Shown here one piece after another: positions 53,901-61,780 of a DNA stretch of 64,000 nucleotides (position 1 is the stretch's first letter; the number at the start of each line of letters is the position of its first letter). Made by a program: the position numbers and the translations under genes. The stretch covers positions 1 through 64,000 of the forward strand of contig NZ_JAXKVW010000007.1 in the NCBI RefSeq assembly GCF_036172515.1, written 5' to 3'. A model generated the notes under the pieces. The model saw only the letters and a program-made list of their open reading frames with translations, was not told the origin of the DNA and searched no databases. The stretch comes from Flexistipes sp. (GTDB lineage Bacteria > Chrysiogenota > Deferribacteres > Deferribacterales > Flexistipitaceae).

Positions 53901-54366
53901 GTCGGTAAGAAAACACTTCCTGGATATTTTTAAGATTCTTTTCGGGGAAGGTAAGGCAGAATTAAAACTGACTGATGAAAATAACCTTTTGACAACGGGT
54001 GTGGAGATATTTGTCCAGCCGCCGGGGAAACGGCTGCAGAATATGAATCTTCTTTCCGGCGGCGAGAAGGCTATGACTGCATGTACACTGCTTTTTGCAA
54101 TGTTTCTGCATAAACCCACACCCTTTTGTTTCCTTGATGAGATTGATGCGCCCCTTGATGATGCAAATGTTAACCGTTTTGTTAAGATTGTCAAAGAACT
54201 GTCTAAGAAATCTCAGTTTGTGATTATTTCACATAATCAAAAAACTATTGAAAATGCTGATTCCCTGTACGGGGTGACTATGCAGGAACCCGGTGTCTCA
54301 AAAATACTTTCGGTGACATTGGATAAACAGGATTTGAAAAATACTAACGCCGCAAATCTAAAATAA
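50953..54366 (+). CDS. smc: Chromosome segregation protein Smc
   Basis: A 1137-residue SMC ATPase that compacts and segregates the chromosome with ScpA/ScpB (not in the window). Walker A GPNGSGKSN is at 31-39, and the N-terminal head ends near 165. Long coiled coils run ~170-505 and ~615-980. The C-terminal head carries signature LLSGGEKAM and Walker B CFLDEIDAPLDD. The central domain at ~508-612 is only about 105 residues and lacks the glycine-rich hinge motifs familiar from B. subtilis Smc, so the hinge is short or diverged. It is followed after 23 bases by ftsY. Confidence 0.93.
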   Translation: MIFKRITLQGFKSFVEKTNMDFPSGVTCVVGPNGSGKSNILDAIRWVFGEQSARELRGSEMEDIVFAGSENRKPSGFAQVSLTLGDLDDETTAKWGTLSEITVSRKYYKTGEREYLINNRKCKLKDIKEIFYDTGIGARSISIIEQGKVEKIIQSSPEELRLFFEETAGVVKFKERKKEAEKRLSQTKDNLGRVNDIIAEVRQNASALYEQLQKLNSYKELKDSKKHLDFSYLFNSYNELKEKLSVLNKKHDDSLLRINEKNKTLDKLRGDLNKRKAELGEKQKEYQRCNETLIDLIEKINKCEADIKVLQSNIESSEHTKVQLKEEIEADNSKLRELTDESQRLKHSLEELEERKGSIQEKIDEINDILADLQLQKEDNDDELAECREIYLDFTQKVTELRNEIYKNETEYENTEKNIKKLKAEQKEIDDNTEELGAEKERLNSLIEDKKSDRRIYADKLEEFDVKLQETEEKLNVKAKEMEDIRIEHSTTKRTLELLQTQLKTETFADEGDEKFFHEIGAKFLVDFLPGHDTEVLKEFGDVLVLKGNDSNSRKELLYNIDRLKGSYRFVFENELDSFEKFLLETSFESVSANIIKFEHIFHKFGEKDKNALVLKLKNDIKTAESDISRAGILLEEKGSEYDNLKEKKDTIASEIEKLKKTKESLDQEINKYENELNTVLSDISRDRRRTDVLKKELNVNSEELGRIRSENKNLTARLEEISEKQENYNEQMEELEEKSEFLSNKIDEYKDQLSELKIEIRGYSEQISGINKQKHYVDKDISTTSNKIADLKNRLKKLMTVDVSNWQTGLQSKQEYLKKYKREKIQNEDLKKFLETESEELRNGAEELENSINEQKDVINKEEREYERLHYSIMQTKSELKDLQERYEEKYQGSDIYNDLKSYETKDFKPRVIKNKIADIEKKIEELGPLNMAADNEYYEAQERLDFLLKQREDLENAIGTIYELIREIDDSTVKQFKHTFESVRKHFLDIFKILFGEGKAELKLTDENNLLTTGVEIFVQPPGKRLQNMNLLSGGEKAMTACTLLFAMFLHKPTPFCFLDEIDAPLDDANVNRFVKIVKELSKKSQFVIISHNQKTIENADSLYGVTMQEPGVSKILSVTLDKQDLKNTNAANLK

Positions 54367-54389
54367 AAAATAAGACGAGGTGAAGATAT

Positions 54390-55580
54390 ATGGGCTTTTT
54401 TGATGTTTTCAAAAGAAAAAAGCGTGAAGAAAAAGATAAGGAAAACATTCGGGATGATGACGAAGAAGTAATAGAGGAAGAAGAACAGGAAGAAACTGGT
54501 GAGAGTGAGAGTGTGAGTGACAGTGAGAGTGACAGTGAGAGTGAGAGTGAGAGTGAGAGTGGAAGTGAAAAGGAAGGTCAAATAGAAGAATCTGCTGGAG
54601 ATGAGAAGGACGACAAAAGCGGCAGGAAAGAAGATAAGGAAAAAAAATCAGGTGTTTTCGGAAGGCTGAAAAAGGGGATATCCAAAACTTCGGGAAGAAT
54701 AATCGGTGGAATGGAAACGATTTTTCTCGGCAAGAAAGAAATCGATGAAGAACTTTTGGATGAGCTGGAGGAGCTTTTTGTCACTTCAGATATCGGTGTT
54801 TCCACTACGATGAAAATAATAGATGACCTCAGAAGCGATGTGAGCAGAAAAATTCTAAAAAATCCCCAGGAATTGAAAAACGCCTTAAAAAAGAAACTTA
54901 CAGAAATACTGGATATAGATAATGAGCTTGTGAAAACGGATGATAAGCCTTATGTCATACTTGTAACCGGAGTTAACGGGGCCGGAAAAACGACGAGTAT
55001 TGCAAAACTGGCAAAAATGTTTAAAGAAAACGGTATGAGCGTTATGCTCGCCGCGGGGGATACATTTAGGGCTGCAGCAATTGAGCAGCTTGAAATATGG
55101 GGTGAGCGTGCAGGCGTTCCTGTGGTAAAACAGAAAGCAGGAAGTGATTCGGCAGCTGTAGTTTATGATGCGGTTCTTTCGGCCAAATCCAAAAAAATTG
55201 ACGTGGTAATAGCCGATACTGCGGGAAGACTACACACTAAAGATAATCTTATGAATGAATTGAAAAAAATCAGCAGAGTTGTAAAAAAAGAGATGCCTGA
55301 TGCACCCCATGAGGTTCTGCTGGTTTTGGATGCCACAAGTGGTCAGAATGCCGTTGCCCAGGCCAAAACCTTTGGCACAGAAATCGGTGTTACCGGAGTG
55401 ATACTTACGAAACTTGACGGAACAGCCAAAGGAGGGGTTATCGTAGGTATCGTTGATGAAATGCAGCTTCCGGTAAAATTTATAGGTTTCGGTGAAAGCA
55501 TGGATGATTTGAAACCTTTTGATGCCGGAGAATTTGTTGAAGCTTTATTTGAGTCCGCTGATGAAACTGATTACAGCTGA
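54390..55580 (+). CDS. ftsY: Signal recognition particle receptor FtsY
   Basis: A 396-residue SRP receptor GTPase that docks ribosomes making membrane proteins. The first ~90 residues are extremely acidic: Asp/Glu runs and then a Ser-Glu/Ser-Asp repeat coded by an AGTGAG-type hexamer array. The NG domain follows. G1 is TGVNGAGKTT near 192-201, G3 is DTAGR, G4 is TKLDG, and the conserved GDTFRAAAIEQL segment is present. FtsY commonly has an acidic A-domain, but this repeat is unusual. It is preceded by smc and overlaps the next gene by 20 bases. Confidence 0.95.
   Translation: MGFFDVFKRKKREEKDKENIRDDDEEVIEEEEQEETGESESVSDSESDSESESESESGSEKEGQIEESAGDEKDDKSGRKEDKEKKSGVFGRLKKGISKTSGRIIGGMETIFLGKKEIDEELLDELEELFVTSDIGVSTTMKIIDDLRSDVSRKILKNPQELKNALKKKLTEILDIDNELVKTDDKPYVILVTGVNGAGKTTSIAKLAKMFKENGMSVMLAAGDTFRAAAIEQLEIWGERAGVPVVKQKAGSDSAAVVYDAVLSAKSKKIDVVIADTAGRLHTKDNLMNELKKISRVVKKEMPDAPHEVLLVLDATSGQNAVAQAKTFGTEIGVTGVILTKLDGTAKGGVIVGIVDEMQLPVKFIGFGESMDDLKPFDAGEFVEALFESADETDYS
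54499..54562 (+). repeat. In-frame GAGAGT/GACAGT hexamer array inside ftsY
   Basis: About ten to eleven near-perfect six-base units (GTGAGA, with GTGTGA and GTGACA variants) encode alternating Ser-Glu/Ser-Asp at about residues 37-57. Because the unit is six bases, gain or loss of units keeps the frame. Confidence 0.9.
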
Positions 55581-56403
55581 TAAGATTCCAAATATCCAGC
55601 GTCTTACATTTAACTGGATTTTTCCGGGTGAAAATGAAGGAAGAGATGTTGAAAATTTAACGTATCCGCCTGCTCTTTGGGAAAAAGACGGCATTTATTA
55701 TCAGCTGAATTATTTCAGCCGCTGTGCTGATGAATATTTTCTGCTGGAAAACTGTGATTTTCCCGGCGCATTGACTTTCAGTACCGATTTTTACGGCTCT
55801 CGGAACCTTAATATTATCGAACTTTCCAACATTCTATTTTTAACAAAAAATTTTGGCTATGATGTTTCGGATTTTGTCCTGTTTGAAAAATATGGGATTA
55901 CAGGTGACAGAAAGATCACAACGCTGAGAGTTTTAAGAGATTTGTCCGAAGCTATTAAGAAATATCTTGCTCTTAAAAACCTTTCTTTTAAAACGTTGAA
56001 TCTTTTAATCAGGTTACCGGATAATGTGATAAGCATCGTGGAATCTTATATTTTGAAGGAAAATCCGTCGGTTTCCGATTTTAAAAAAATGATTACAAAA
56101 TTGTTTGATATGAAAGAGGAAATACCTCAGAATCTCACAATTTATGATAAAGATAAGCTGGAGAGGGTGTTTTTGTCTAAAAACATAGTCCAGGAAAATT
56201 TCCTTGGTGAGCTGAAAGAGCTTGTAGGAGAAATGAAACCGGTGGAAATTAAAAATTCAAATAATTTTGAAACTGATACTCTTGATCTGTGTTTTAAAAT
56301 AAACTCACCGGAAGATTTTGAAAAAATATTGAGCAAAATGTTTGAAAGAAAAAACGTTGTAAAAAATATTTACAGGGTAATGGAAAAATATGATTTACAT
56401 TGA
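55561..56403 (+). CDS. Unrecognised protein between ftsY and an SPL-like gene
   Basis: A 280-residue soluble, charged protein with no motif recognised. The start ATG at 55561 (MKLITADKIPNIQRLTFNW) is chosen because the 14 upstream codons lie wholly inside ftsY. It is rich in Phe, Leu and Lys, with predicted alternating helices, and has no transmembrane segment, P-loop or cysteine cluster. It overlaps ftsY by 20 bases and the radical SAM gene by 14 bases, so all three are likely translated together and this protein may be a partner of the radical SAM enzyme. Confidence 0.8.
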   Translation: MKLITADKIPNIQRLTFNWIFPGENEGRDVENLTYPPALWEKDGIYYQLNYFSRCADEYFLLENCDFPGALTFSTDFYGSRNLNIIELSNILFLTKNFGYDVSDFVLFEKYGITGDRKITTLRVLRDLSEAIKKYLALKNLSFKTLNLLIRLPDNVISIVESYILKENPSVSDFKKMITKLFDMKEEIPQNLTIYDKDKLERVFLSKNIVQENFLGELKELVGEMKPVEIKNSNNFETDTLDLCFKINSPEDFEKILSKMFERKNVVKNIYRVMEKYDLH

Positions 56404-57418
56404 TAAAAGTGGATTTGACAGCCCATTTGTAAATATTTTTGAAAGAGAGGGAAGAAAGTTTACTTTTGTAAACAGCATGGAGGAAGTGGAGGATTCCAAG
56501 AATAATATTTACATAACTTCCGGTTATAACACTTTTGTCCACAGGTGCCCGGCTACAAGAAATTACAGGTGCTGCAATTATTATGTTGTGGACTTGGTCG
56601 AGGGCTGTCCTTTTGACTGCACATACTGTATTCTGCAGGAGTATCTTAATCATAATTTTATCAAAGTTTACTCAAACCTGGGTAGAGTGGAAGAAGAAAT
56701 TATCAGTCTTTCAAAGAAAGGTGTTTTCAGACTGGGCACCGGCGAACTTTCCGACAGTCTGGCGTATGATCATATTTTAAAACTTTCGGATTTTTTTATA
56801 CCTATTATCAACAAGCTTGAAAACATTCAGTTTGAATTTAAAACAAAATCTGCGAATGTGGGAAGGCTGTTTAATCATAATCCGGAAAATATACTTGTCT
56901 CATGGAGTTTGAATCCGCAGGAAATTATCGCTGCCGAAGAGCACTATACTGCAGATTTGGATGAGCGTATAGATGCGGCTGCAAAGTGCGCGGAATATGG
57001 ATATAAAGTGGGTTTTCATTTTGATCCCCTCATTTATTATAATGACTTTGAAAAAGGCTATTCAGATGTAGCCAAAAAACTTTTTGAAAAGATTCCGGAA
57101 CAATCGGTTGAGTATATAAGTATTTCAACGTTCAGATTTATCCCCGGTCTTCTGGATACTGTGAGGGAAAAGTTTGAGAGCTCACAGCTGCTGAAAAGTG
57201 ATTATGTCAAAACACTGGATGGGAAAATGCGGTATTTTAAATCTCTGAGACATTACATGTTGGGATATATGGTAAGCAGGATAAGAGAGTACTGGCCGAA
57301 TGTTTTTCTTTATTTTTGCATGGAACATGAAACTGTTTGGAAACAGCTGCTTGGATTTGATCCCGGTGAAAGGGAAAAATTTGAAAGTAATTTTCCCTTT
57401 TATCGCAAATCTCTGTAA
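56390..57418 (+). CDS. Spore photoproduct lyase-family radical SAM protein
   Basis: A 342-residue radical SAM protein. Cys73, Cys77 and Cys80 in EGCPFDCTYC bind the [4Fe-4S] cluster that cleaves SAM. FRLGTGELSDSL near 115-126, FEFKTKSANV and SWSLNPQEI are typical of the SplB family. True spore photoproduct lyase repairs UV-linked thymines in spores. This genome shows no sporulation genes in view, so the substrate may be a different DNA lesion or unrelated. It overlaps the unknown protein gene. Confidence 0.8.
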   Translation: MIYIDKSGFDSPFVNIFEREGRKFTFVNSMEEVEDSKNNIYITSGYNTFVHRCPATRNYRCCNYYVVDLVEGCPFDCTYCILQEYLNHNFIKVYSNLGRVEEEIISLSKKGVFRLGTGELSDSLAYDHILKLSDFFIPIINKLENIQFEFKTKSANVGRLFNHNPENILVSWSLNPQEIIAAEEHYTADLDERIDAAAKCAEYGYKVGFHFDPLIYYNDFEKGYSDVAKKLFEKIPEQSVEYISISTFRFIPGLLDTVREKFESSQLLKSDYVKTLDGKMRYFKSLRHYMLGYMVSRIREYWPNVFLYFCMEHETVWKQLLGFDPGEREKFESNFPFYRKSL

Positions 57419-57463
57419 AGTCATTGAAAGTTTTCTCTTTCAACATAACTTACTATTATATAT

Positions 57464-57654
57464 CAAGTTTCGCACTTCGTTTGGTTATTGCGAACCCCTG
57501 TGTAAACAGGGTTGTGGCAATCTCAAAACAAGAAAAGCAGAGAGACTGCTTCGTCGTTTTCACTCCCTACCCTGTTAAATGCCACAGGCAATCAGCGAAG
57601 ATGATATTTAACAGGGTGTGCAAAGACGTGAAAACAGTGAAAGCGCGAGACTTG
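57464..57654. repeat. Nested palindromic interspersed element upstream of tpx
   Basis: Outer arms CAAGTTTCGC (57464-57473) and GCGAGACTTG (57645-57654) match at 9/10. Inside are a hairpin ATTGC...CCCTGT-gtaa-ACAGGG...GCAAT (57487-57521), an arm pair GTTTTCAC/GTGAAAAC (57556-57563 and 57628-57635), and a perfect 12-bp stem ACCCTGTTAAAT/ATTTAACAGGGT (57569-57580 and 57606-57617). The ATTGCGA...GTGGCAATCTC portion resembles an interspersed repeat seen in many unrelated bacterial genomes. No transposase. Confidence 0.7.
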
Positions 57655-57687
57655 AATTATATTAAACTAAAAATAAGGAGGTACTTT

Positions 57688-58194
57688 ATGTCGAATGTTA
57701 CAATGAAAGGAAACCCGCTTACTCTGGCTGGAAATAAGTTGAGTGAAGGCGACAATGCTCCGGATTTTAAGGTTGTGGATCAAAATTTGCAGCCAGAGTC
57801 ACTCAAAGATTACTCCGGCAAAGTAAAGCTTATAAGTGTTACTCCTTCACTGGATACGCCGGTTTGTGATATGCAGGCCAGAAAATTTAATGAAGAAGCT
57901 GCTAAATTGGGTGATAACGTTGCTGTGCTGAACATCAGTGTTGACCTTCCTTTTGCCATTAAACGGTTTTGTAATGCCGCCGGAATAGACAAGGTGGAGA
58001 CATTATCCGATTATAAGGATGTTTCTTTCGGAGAAAACTACGGGGTGCTTATAAAAGAACTCAGACTTCTTGCACGGGCTGTTTTTGTTGTTGATGATAA
58101 AGATATTGTCAGATACATGGAAGTGGTTCCGGAAGTTACAGATGAGCCTGATTATGAAACGGCTTTGTCTGAGTTACGCAAAGTGACTCAATAA
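57688..58194 (+). CDS. tpx: Thiol peroxidase (Tpx, atypical 2-Cys peroxiredoxin)
   Basis: A 168-residue peroxiredoxin that reduces H2O2 and alkyl peroxides using thioredoxin. Cys60 in TPSLDTPVCDMQ is the peroxidatic residue and Cys95 the resolving one, the same spacing as E. coli Tpx (61 and 95). ATG 57688 follows AGGAGG. The open frame runs 88 codons further upstream, but that part translates the palindromic repeat 57464-57654 and is not protein-like, so a start at 57424 is wrong. Confidence 0.96.
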   Translation: MSNVTMKGNPLTLAGNKLSEGDNAPDFKVVDQNLQPESLKDYSGKVKLISVTPSLDTPVCDMQARKFNEEAAKLGDNVAVLNISVDLPFAIKRFCNAAGIDKVETLSDYKDVSFGENYGVLIKELRLLARAVFVVDDKDIVRYMEVVPEVTDEPDYETALSELRKVTQ

Positions 58195-58247
58195 CTATTG
58201 TCTAAGTAATATTTGCAATATTGCGTTGAGAATCTGAATATTAATCT

Positions 58248-58279
58248 GACCTGTTCATAGTTTTAGCTTTGGACAGGTC
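58248..58279 (+). terminator. tpx terminator
   Basis: GACCTGT pairs with ACAGGTC across an 18-base loop and is followed by ATTTTATTTAT, 54 bases after the tpx stop. On the minus strand the A/T flanks are weaker. Confidence 0.7.
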
Positions 58280-58688
58280 ATTTTATTTATAAACAGTAAA
58301 CTGTAACAATAAATCCATTCATTCTCCTCCTTTTTAGATATCTTCATATGACCCGGTCTTACAAGATTTACCAATTCTAATTTTTTTAAATTATAAGGTG
58401 ATTCACAGCGTCGGTATATTTCGAAAAAAAATGCATTCTGCATAACTAAAAACAGGCGTATTAATCTGAACTTTGGTTAATAAAGCAAAATCGCAATAAT
58501 GGTCATATGTTCATAATAATCAAGTGACAAAATTTTGAAAAGCTAAATGTATAAATTTTTTTTATAAACCTTACTGATTGTGTAGGAATTGTAACTAATT
58601 GATTTAACACTATAATGTAAATAAGACCTATATAGTCCTAATAAAAAAGAATTTTTTTGTAAATTTTTTATTGCATATATATCTATAG

Positions 58689-58707
58689 TTGTATATTGTA
58701 TACACAA
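58689..58707 (+). promoter_or_regulatory. Operator-like motif upstream of psrA, shared with gltA
   Basis: TTGTATATTGTATACACAA lies 165 bases before the psrA start. Its first 15 bases are identical to the minus-strand motif upstream of gltA (16777-16763). The 12-base core TTGTATACACAA also occurs at 28258-28269. A common regulator is possible. Confidence 0.45.
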
Positions 58708-58871
58708 TAAAGAGCATATGACAATATTAAGCAGTTGTTTGTTGTTATGTGTTGAAGTTTTTACATACTGAGCGTGTTTTTAAAGCTTTGAGTATTGAAA
58801 TGACCAATAATTGGAAAAAGAGTTATTTATGGCATGTGCTATAAATTGCTAAAATAGTTGGAGGCTAAAAA

Positions 58872-61202
58872 ATGGGAAAAGGGCAGTTAGGTTTATCCAG
58901 GAGAAAGTTTCTTCAGGTATCAGGTGCTGCTGCATCTTCTATTGCAGCAGGAGGGTTGTTTAACACTGTAAAAGCGAGCTCAAGTGAACATTCAACCCTC
59001 AACTCTTCAAAGGGCAATGAAAAGTTTATACCGTCTGCATGCGGAATGTGTGTTAACAAATGCGGTCTTGTTGCACATGTGGTGGACGGCAGAATTGAAA
59101 AACTAAACCCAAATCATAAGTTTTTCAAATCCCGCTCAATGCTTTGTGCTAGAGGAAATGCCGGGGCTGCTGAGCCTTATAATCCTGACAGATTAAAAAA
59201 ACCGCTTTTGCGTGTTGGTAAACGCGGTGAAGGAAAATGGAAAGAAATAAGCTGGAAAGAGGCTTATAAGCTGGCTGCTGAAAAGCTGGCAGAATTAAAA
59301 CAAAAATATCAAAACAGATCTTCTGTAGCCTTTGTTTCAACCGAAGGTTTTCAGGAAGAGTTTTTCAATATGCTCTCAACTTCTTACGGGTCCACTAATA
59401 CAGTAAGACATCCCACTTTGTGTTTGGCATCAGTTATTCAGGGATGGTCATCTGTTTTTGGCACATATCCCGATGCTGACTTAACGGAAGCTGATTTTGT
59501 TTTGATGCTCGGAGCTAACAGAGCCGAATCTTTTGTAACACCGGACACAATTGATTTTCAAAAATCCATGCCCAAAAAGCAAACGCTCGTTTATGTGGAT
59601 CCCCGTTTTACATCCACAGCCGCAAAAGCAGACAAGTGGTATGCCATCAGGCCCGGGACTGACCTTGCTTTTGTATTGGCTGTAATTCATGTTATTGTAA
59701 ATGAAAATCTGTATGATGAAAATTTCGTCAATAAATACACATACGGTTTTGAAGACCTTGTAAAACTTGTAAAACAGTATACACCGGAATGGGCTGAAAA
59801 AGAGTGTGAAATCCAGGCTGATGAGATTAGATGGGTAGCTCGTGAATATGCCAAATATGCCCCCAGAAGTGTTGTTTATCCGGGCAGAAGAACATCCTGG
59901 TATGTGAATGATGTATACTTCAGACGTGCCTGTGCCATTTTGACAGCAATTACAGGTAGTTGGGATGAGCCGGGCGGTATCGTTCCAAAATCATCAATAC
60001 CTCTTAATAAGCATGATGGCGCTTTATATCCCTTTTATGAAATGGTTAAGCCGCGCATAGACGTTAGCAGAAAATCATCTATCAAAAATTTAATACCTAA
60101 TGATGAGAGGGCCAAAGAAGGCCTCCCTCAGGACAGATGCGCATATTTAAGTGAAAAGGACGGCAGCTGGATTGTTTTCAGAGATTCAATACTTAAATCC
60201 GATCCGTATCCTGTAAAAGGTATGTTTGTTTTTAAACAGAACCCGGTTGAAGCAGTTCCTAACAGAGAAAGGACGTTAGAAATGATGAAGCAGATGGAGT
60301 TTATCTGCACGATAGATATTCAGATGTCTGATACTGCATGGTATTCTGATCTTGTACTTCCTGAATCCACATACCTGGAAAGATGGGATCCCTGCCATTC
60401 TCTTTCAGGGATATGGCCTATTGTAGTTGCAAGACAACCTGTTATTGAACCTATATTTGATACAAAATCCATGAAAGAGATAACTGCCGGAATTGTCAAT
60501 GAAATGCTTAAGATCCCTTCATTATGGGATGACTGCTGGGAGTCAGATGTTAAAACTTTTAAAGAAACTGTTGTTGAGCCTATACTAAATCAGCCTACAG
60601 AGAAATTTATAGAACATCAACTTTCCAAATACCCCGGAGCTTATGAAATGATGCTTAAAGAAGGGGTGTTTTATCTTGATGATAAAGCAAAATATGGAAA
60701 AACAAAAAAGAAAGATTTCAGATATAAAACAAAGACGGGAAAGATAGAAATTTACAATGTTCGATACGAAAATGACGGATTAAACCCACTCCCCGTTTAT
60801 GCATCACCTCCTCAGCCCAAACCCAACGAATTCAGAATGATTTTAGGCAGACACGCATGGAATACCCATTCCGGGACACAAAATAACGAATATCTGCACG
60901 AAATTGAGCCTGAAAATGCTGTATGGATAAACGATAAAAGAGCACTTGAGTTAGGAGTTATGGATGGTGACTACGTTTATGTCAAAAGTCCTGTAGGAGA
61001 ACAAAAGATTAAGGCAAAAGTCACCAGGAAAATCAGACCGGATTGTATCTTTTATACACACGGCTTCGGACGTTTGTCTAAAGGATTGTCTTTGGTTTAC
61101 AAAACCGGTGCTTCACAGGCCGCTATCCTGGAAGATTATGTTGACTCAATTTCCGGTAATGCGGCTATGCATGAAACGTTTGTTGAAATAAGAAAAGCTT
61201 AA
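58872..61202 (+). CDS. psrA: Tat-exported molybdopterin oxidoreductase, polysulfide/thiosulfate reductase catalytic subunit type
   Basis: A 776-residue molybdo-bis-MGD enzyme. A Tat signal with LSRRKFLQ (Arg10-Arg11) directs export. Cys57, 60, 64 and 92 (C-x2-C-x3-C-x27-C) bind the FS0 [4Fe-4S] cluster. Cys184 in HPTLCLAS is the likely Mo ligand. The order catalytic subunit, four-cluster ferredoxin and NrfD-type anchor is that of PsrABC/PhsABC. It would reduce polysulfide, thiosulfate or sulfur in the periplasm with menaquinol. Arsenate and tetrathionate reductases share the fold, so the substrate is not certain. GGAGG precedes the ATG. Confidence 0.85.
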   Translation: MGKGQLGLSRRKFLQVSGAAASSIAAGGLFNTVKASSSEHSTLNSSKGNEKFIPSACGMCVNKCGLVAHVVDGRIEKLNPNHKFFKSRSMLCARGNAGAAEPYNPDRLKKPLLRVGKRGEGKWKEISWKEAYKLAAEKLAELKQKYQNRSSVAFVSTEGFQEEFFNMLSTSYGSTNTVRHPTLCLASVIQGWSSVFGTYPDADLTEADFVLMLGANRAESFVTPDTIDFQKSMPKKQTLVYVDPRFTSTAAKADKWYAIRPGTDLAFVLAVIHVIVNENLYDENFVNKYTYGFEDLVKLVKQYTPEWAEKECEIQADEIRWVAREYAKYAPRSVVYPGRRTSWYVNDVYFRRACAILTAITGSWDEPGGIVPKSSIPLNKHDGALYPFYEMVKPRIDVSRKSSIKNLIPNDERAKEGLPQDRCAYLSEKDGSWIVFRDSILKSDPYPVKGMFVFKQNPVEAVPNRERTLEMMKQMEFICTIDIQMSDTAWYSDLVLPESTYLERWDPCHSLSGIWPIVVARQPVIEPIFDTKSMKEITAGIVNEMLKIPSLWDDCWESDVKTFKETVVEPILNQPTEKFIEHQLSKYPGAYEMMLKEGVFYLDDKAKYGKTKKKDFRYKTKTGKIEIYNVRYENDGLNPLPVYASPPQPKPNEFRMILGRHAWNTHSGTQNNEYLHEIEPENAVWINDKRALELGVMDGDYVYVKSPVGEQKIKAKVTRKIRPDCIFYTHGFGRLSKGLSLVYKTGASQAAILEDYVDSISGNAAMHETFVEIRKA

Positions 61203-61213
61203 GAGGTGCACAA

Positions 61214-61765
61214 ATGGCGAAAAAAAAATATGCAATAGTATTGGATGCAAGTAAGTGCTTAAACTGCAAAGCTTGCACTGTAGCCTGTAAGTTTGAAAAT
61301 AATGTCCCTGTGGGTCAGGAAACTTATAGAATCTGGGTAACAGAAAACAGGGTGCATGGGAATTTTCCTGATTTAACTCAAACTTTCCAGCCTTCCCAGT
61401 GCCAGCATTGTGAAAACACCCCCTGTGCAAGTGTATGCCCCACCAATGCCACTTATAAAACAGAAGAAGGTGTTGTGCTGGTTGATTATGATAAATGTGT
61501 TTTGTGCAAAGCGTGCATGACTGCCTGCCCTTATGATGCCAGGTTTGTTGATGAGCATCTGGAAGTAGTGGAGAAATGCACCATGTGTTACCACAGACTT
61601 CCTGACAGGGATCCGGCCTGTGTAGAAACGTGCCCGACAAAGGTCAGAGTGTTTGGTGACATAAATGATCCGAAAAGTAAAGCAAGTAAGCTTTTGGCAA
61701 AGAATTCATATTACAGACTGAAGCCTAGTGTTAATACAAGGCCTCGTTTGTTCTATGTAGATTAA
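61214..61765 (+). CDS. psrB: Four-cluster [4Fe-4S] electron-transfer subunit
   Basis: A 183-residue ferredoxin-like subunit with four cysteine clusters: CLNCKACTVAC near 17-27, CQHCENTPCASVCP near 66-79, CVLCKACMTACP near 99-110, and CTMCYHRLPDRDPACVETCP near 126-145. It wires the membrane anchor to the molybdenum subunit. It has no signal peptide and would be exported piggyback with the Tat-bearing subunit, as known for this family. It lies 11 bases after psrA with GAGGTG as ribosome site. Confidence 0.92.
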   Translation: MAKKKYAIVLDASKCLNCKACTVACKFENNVPVGQETYRIWVTENRVHGNFPDLTQTFQPSQCQHCENTPCASVCPTNATYKTEEGVVLVDYDKCVLCKACMTACPYDARFVDEHLEVVEKCTMCYHRLPDRDPACVETCPTKVRVFGDINDPKSKASKLLAKNSYYRLKPSVNTRPRLFYVD

Positions 61766-61780
61766 TAAAGGAGGTTTGCC

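Larger units (their letters stand above)
58195..58871. other. 677-base spacer before the psrA-like gene
   Basis: It holds the tpx terminator at its start, a minus-strand AAAAGGAGGAGAATGAATGG sequence near 58322-58337 that opens only 11-codon ORFs, and then about 400 bases of AT-rich DNA. The TTGTATATTGTATAC motif lies at 58689-58703. A large regulated upstream region is likely for the respiratory operon, but no certain promoter can be assigned. Confidence 0.6.

Noticed and set aside
56390-57418. Bona fide spore photoproduct lyase
   Set aside because: The radical SAM core is clear but no sporulation genes are in view, so only family membership is claimed.
57424-57687. Upstream extension of tpx by 88 codons
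   Set aside because: The extension translates a palindromic repeat and has no ribosome site, while the ATG at 57688 follows AGGAGG and matches the family start.
58255-58443. Minus-strand ORF of 62 codons between tpx and psrA
   Set aside because: No ribosome site at its own start and no recognisable sequence; the strong site inside it belongs to another frame with only 11 codons.
58820-58860. Sigma-54 promoter before psrA (TGGCAT...TTGCT)
   Set aside because: The GG and GC elements are 15 bases apart instead of 10.
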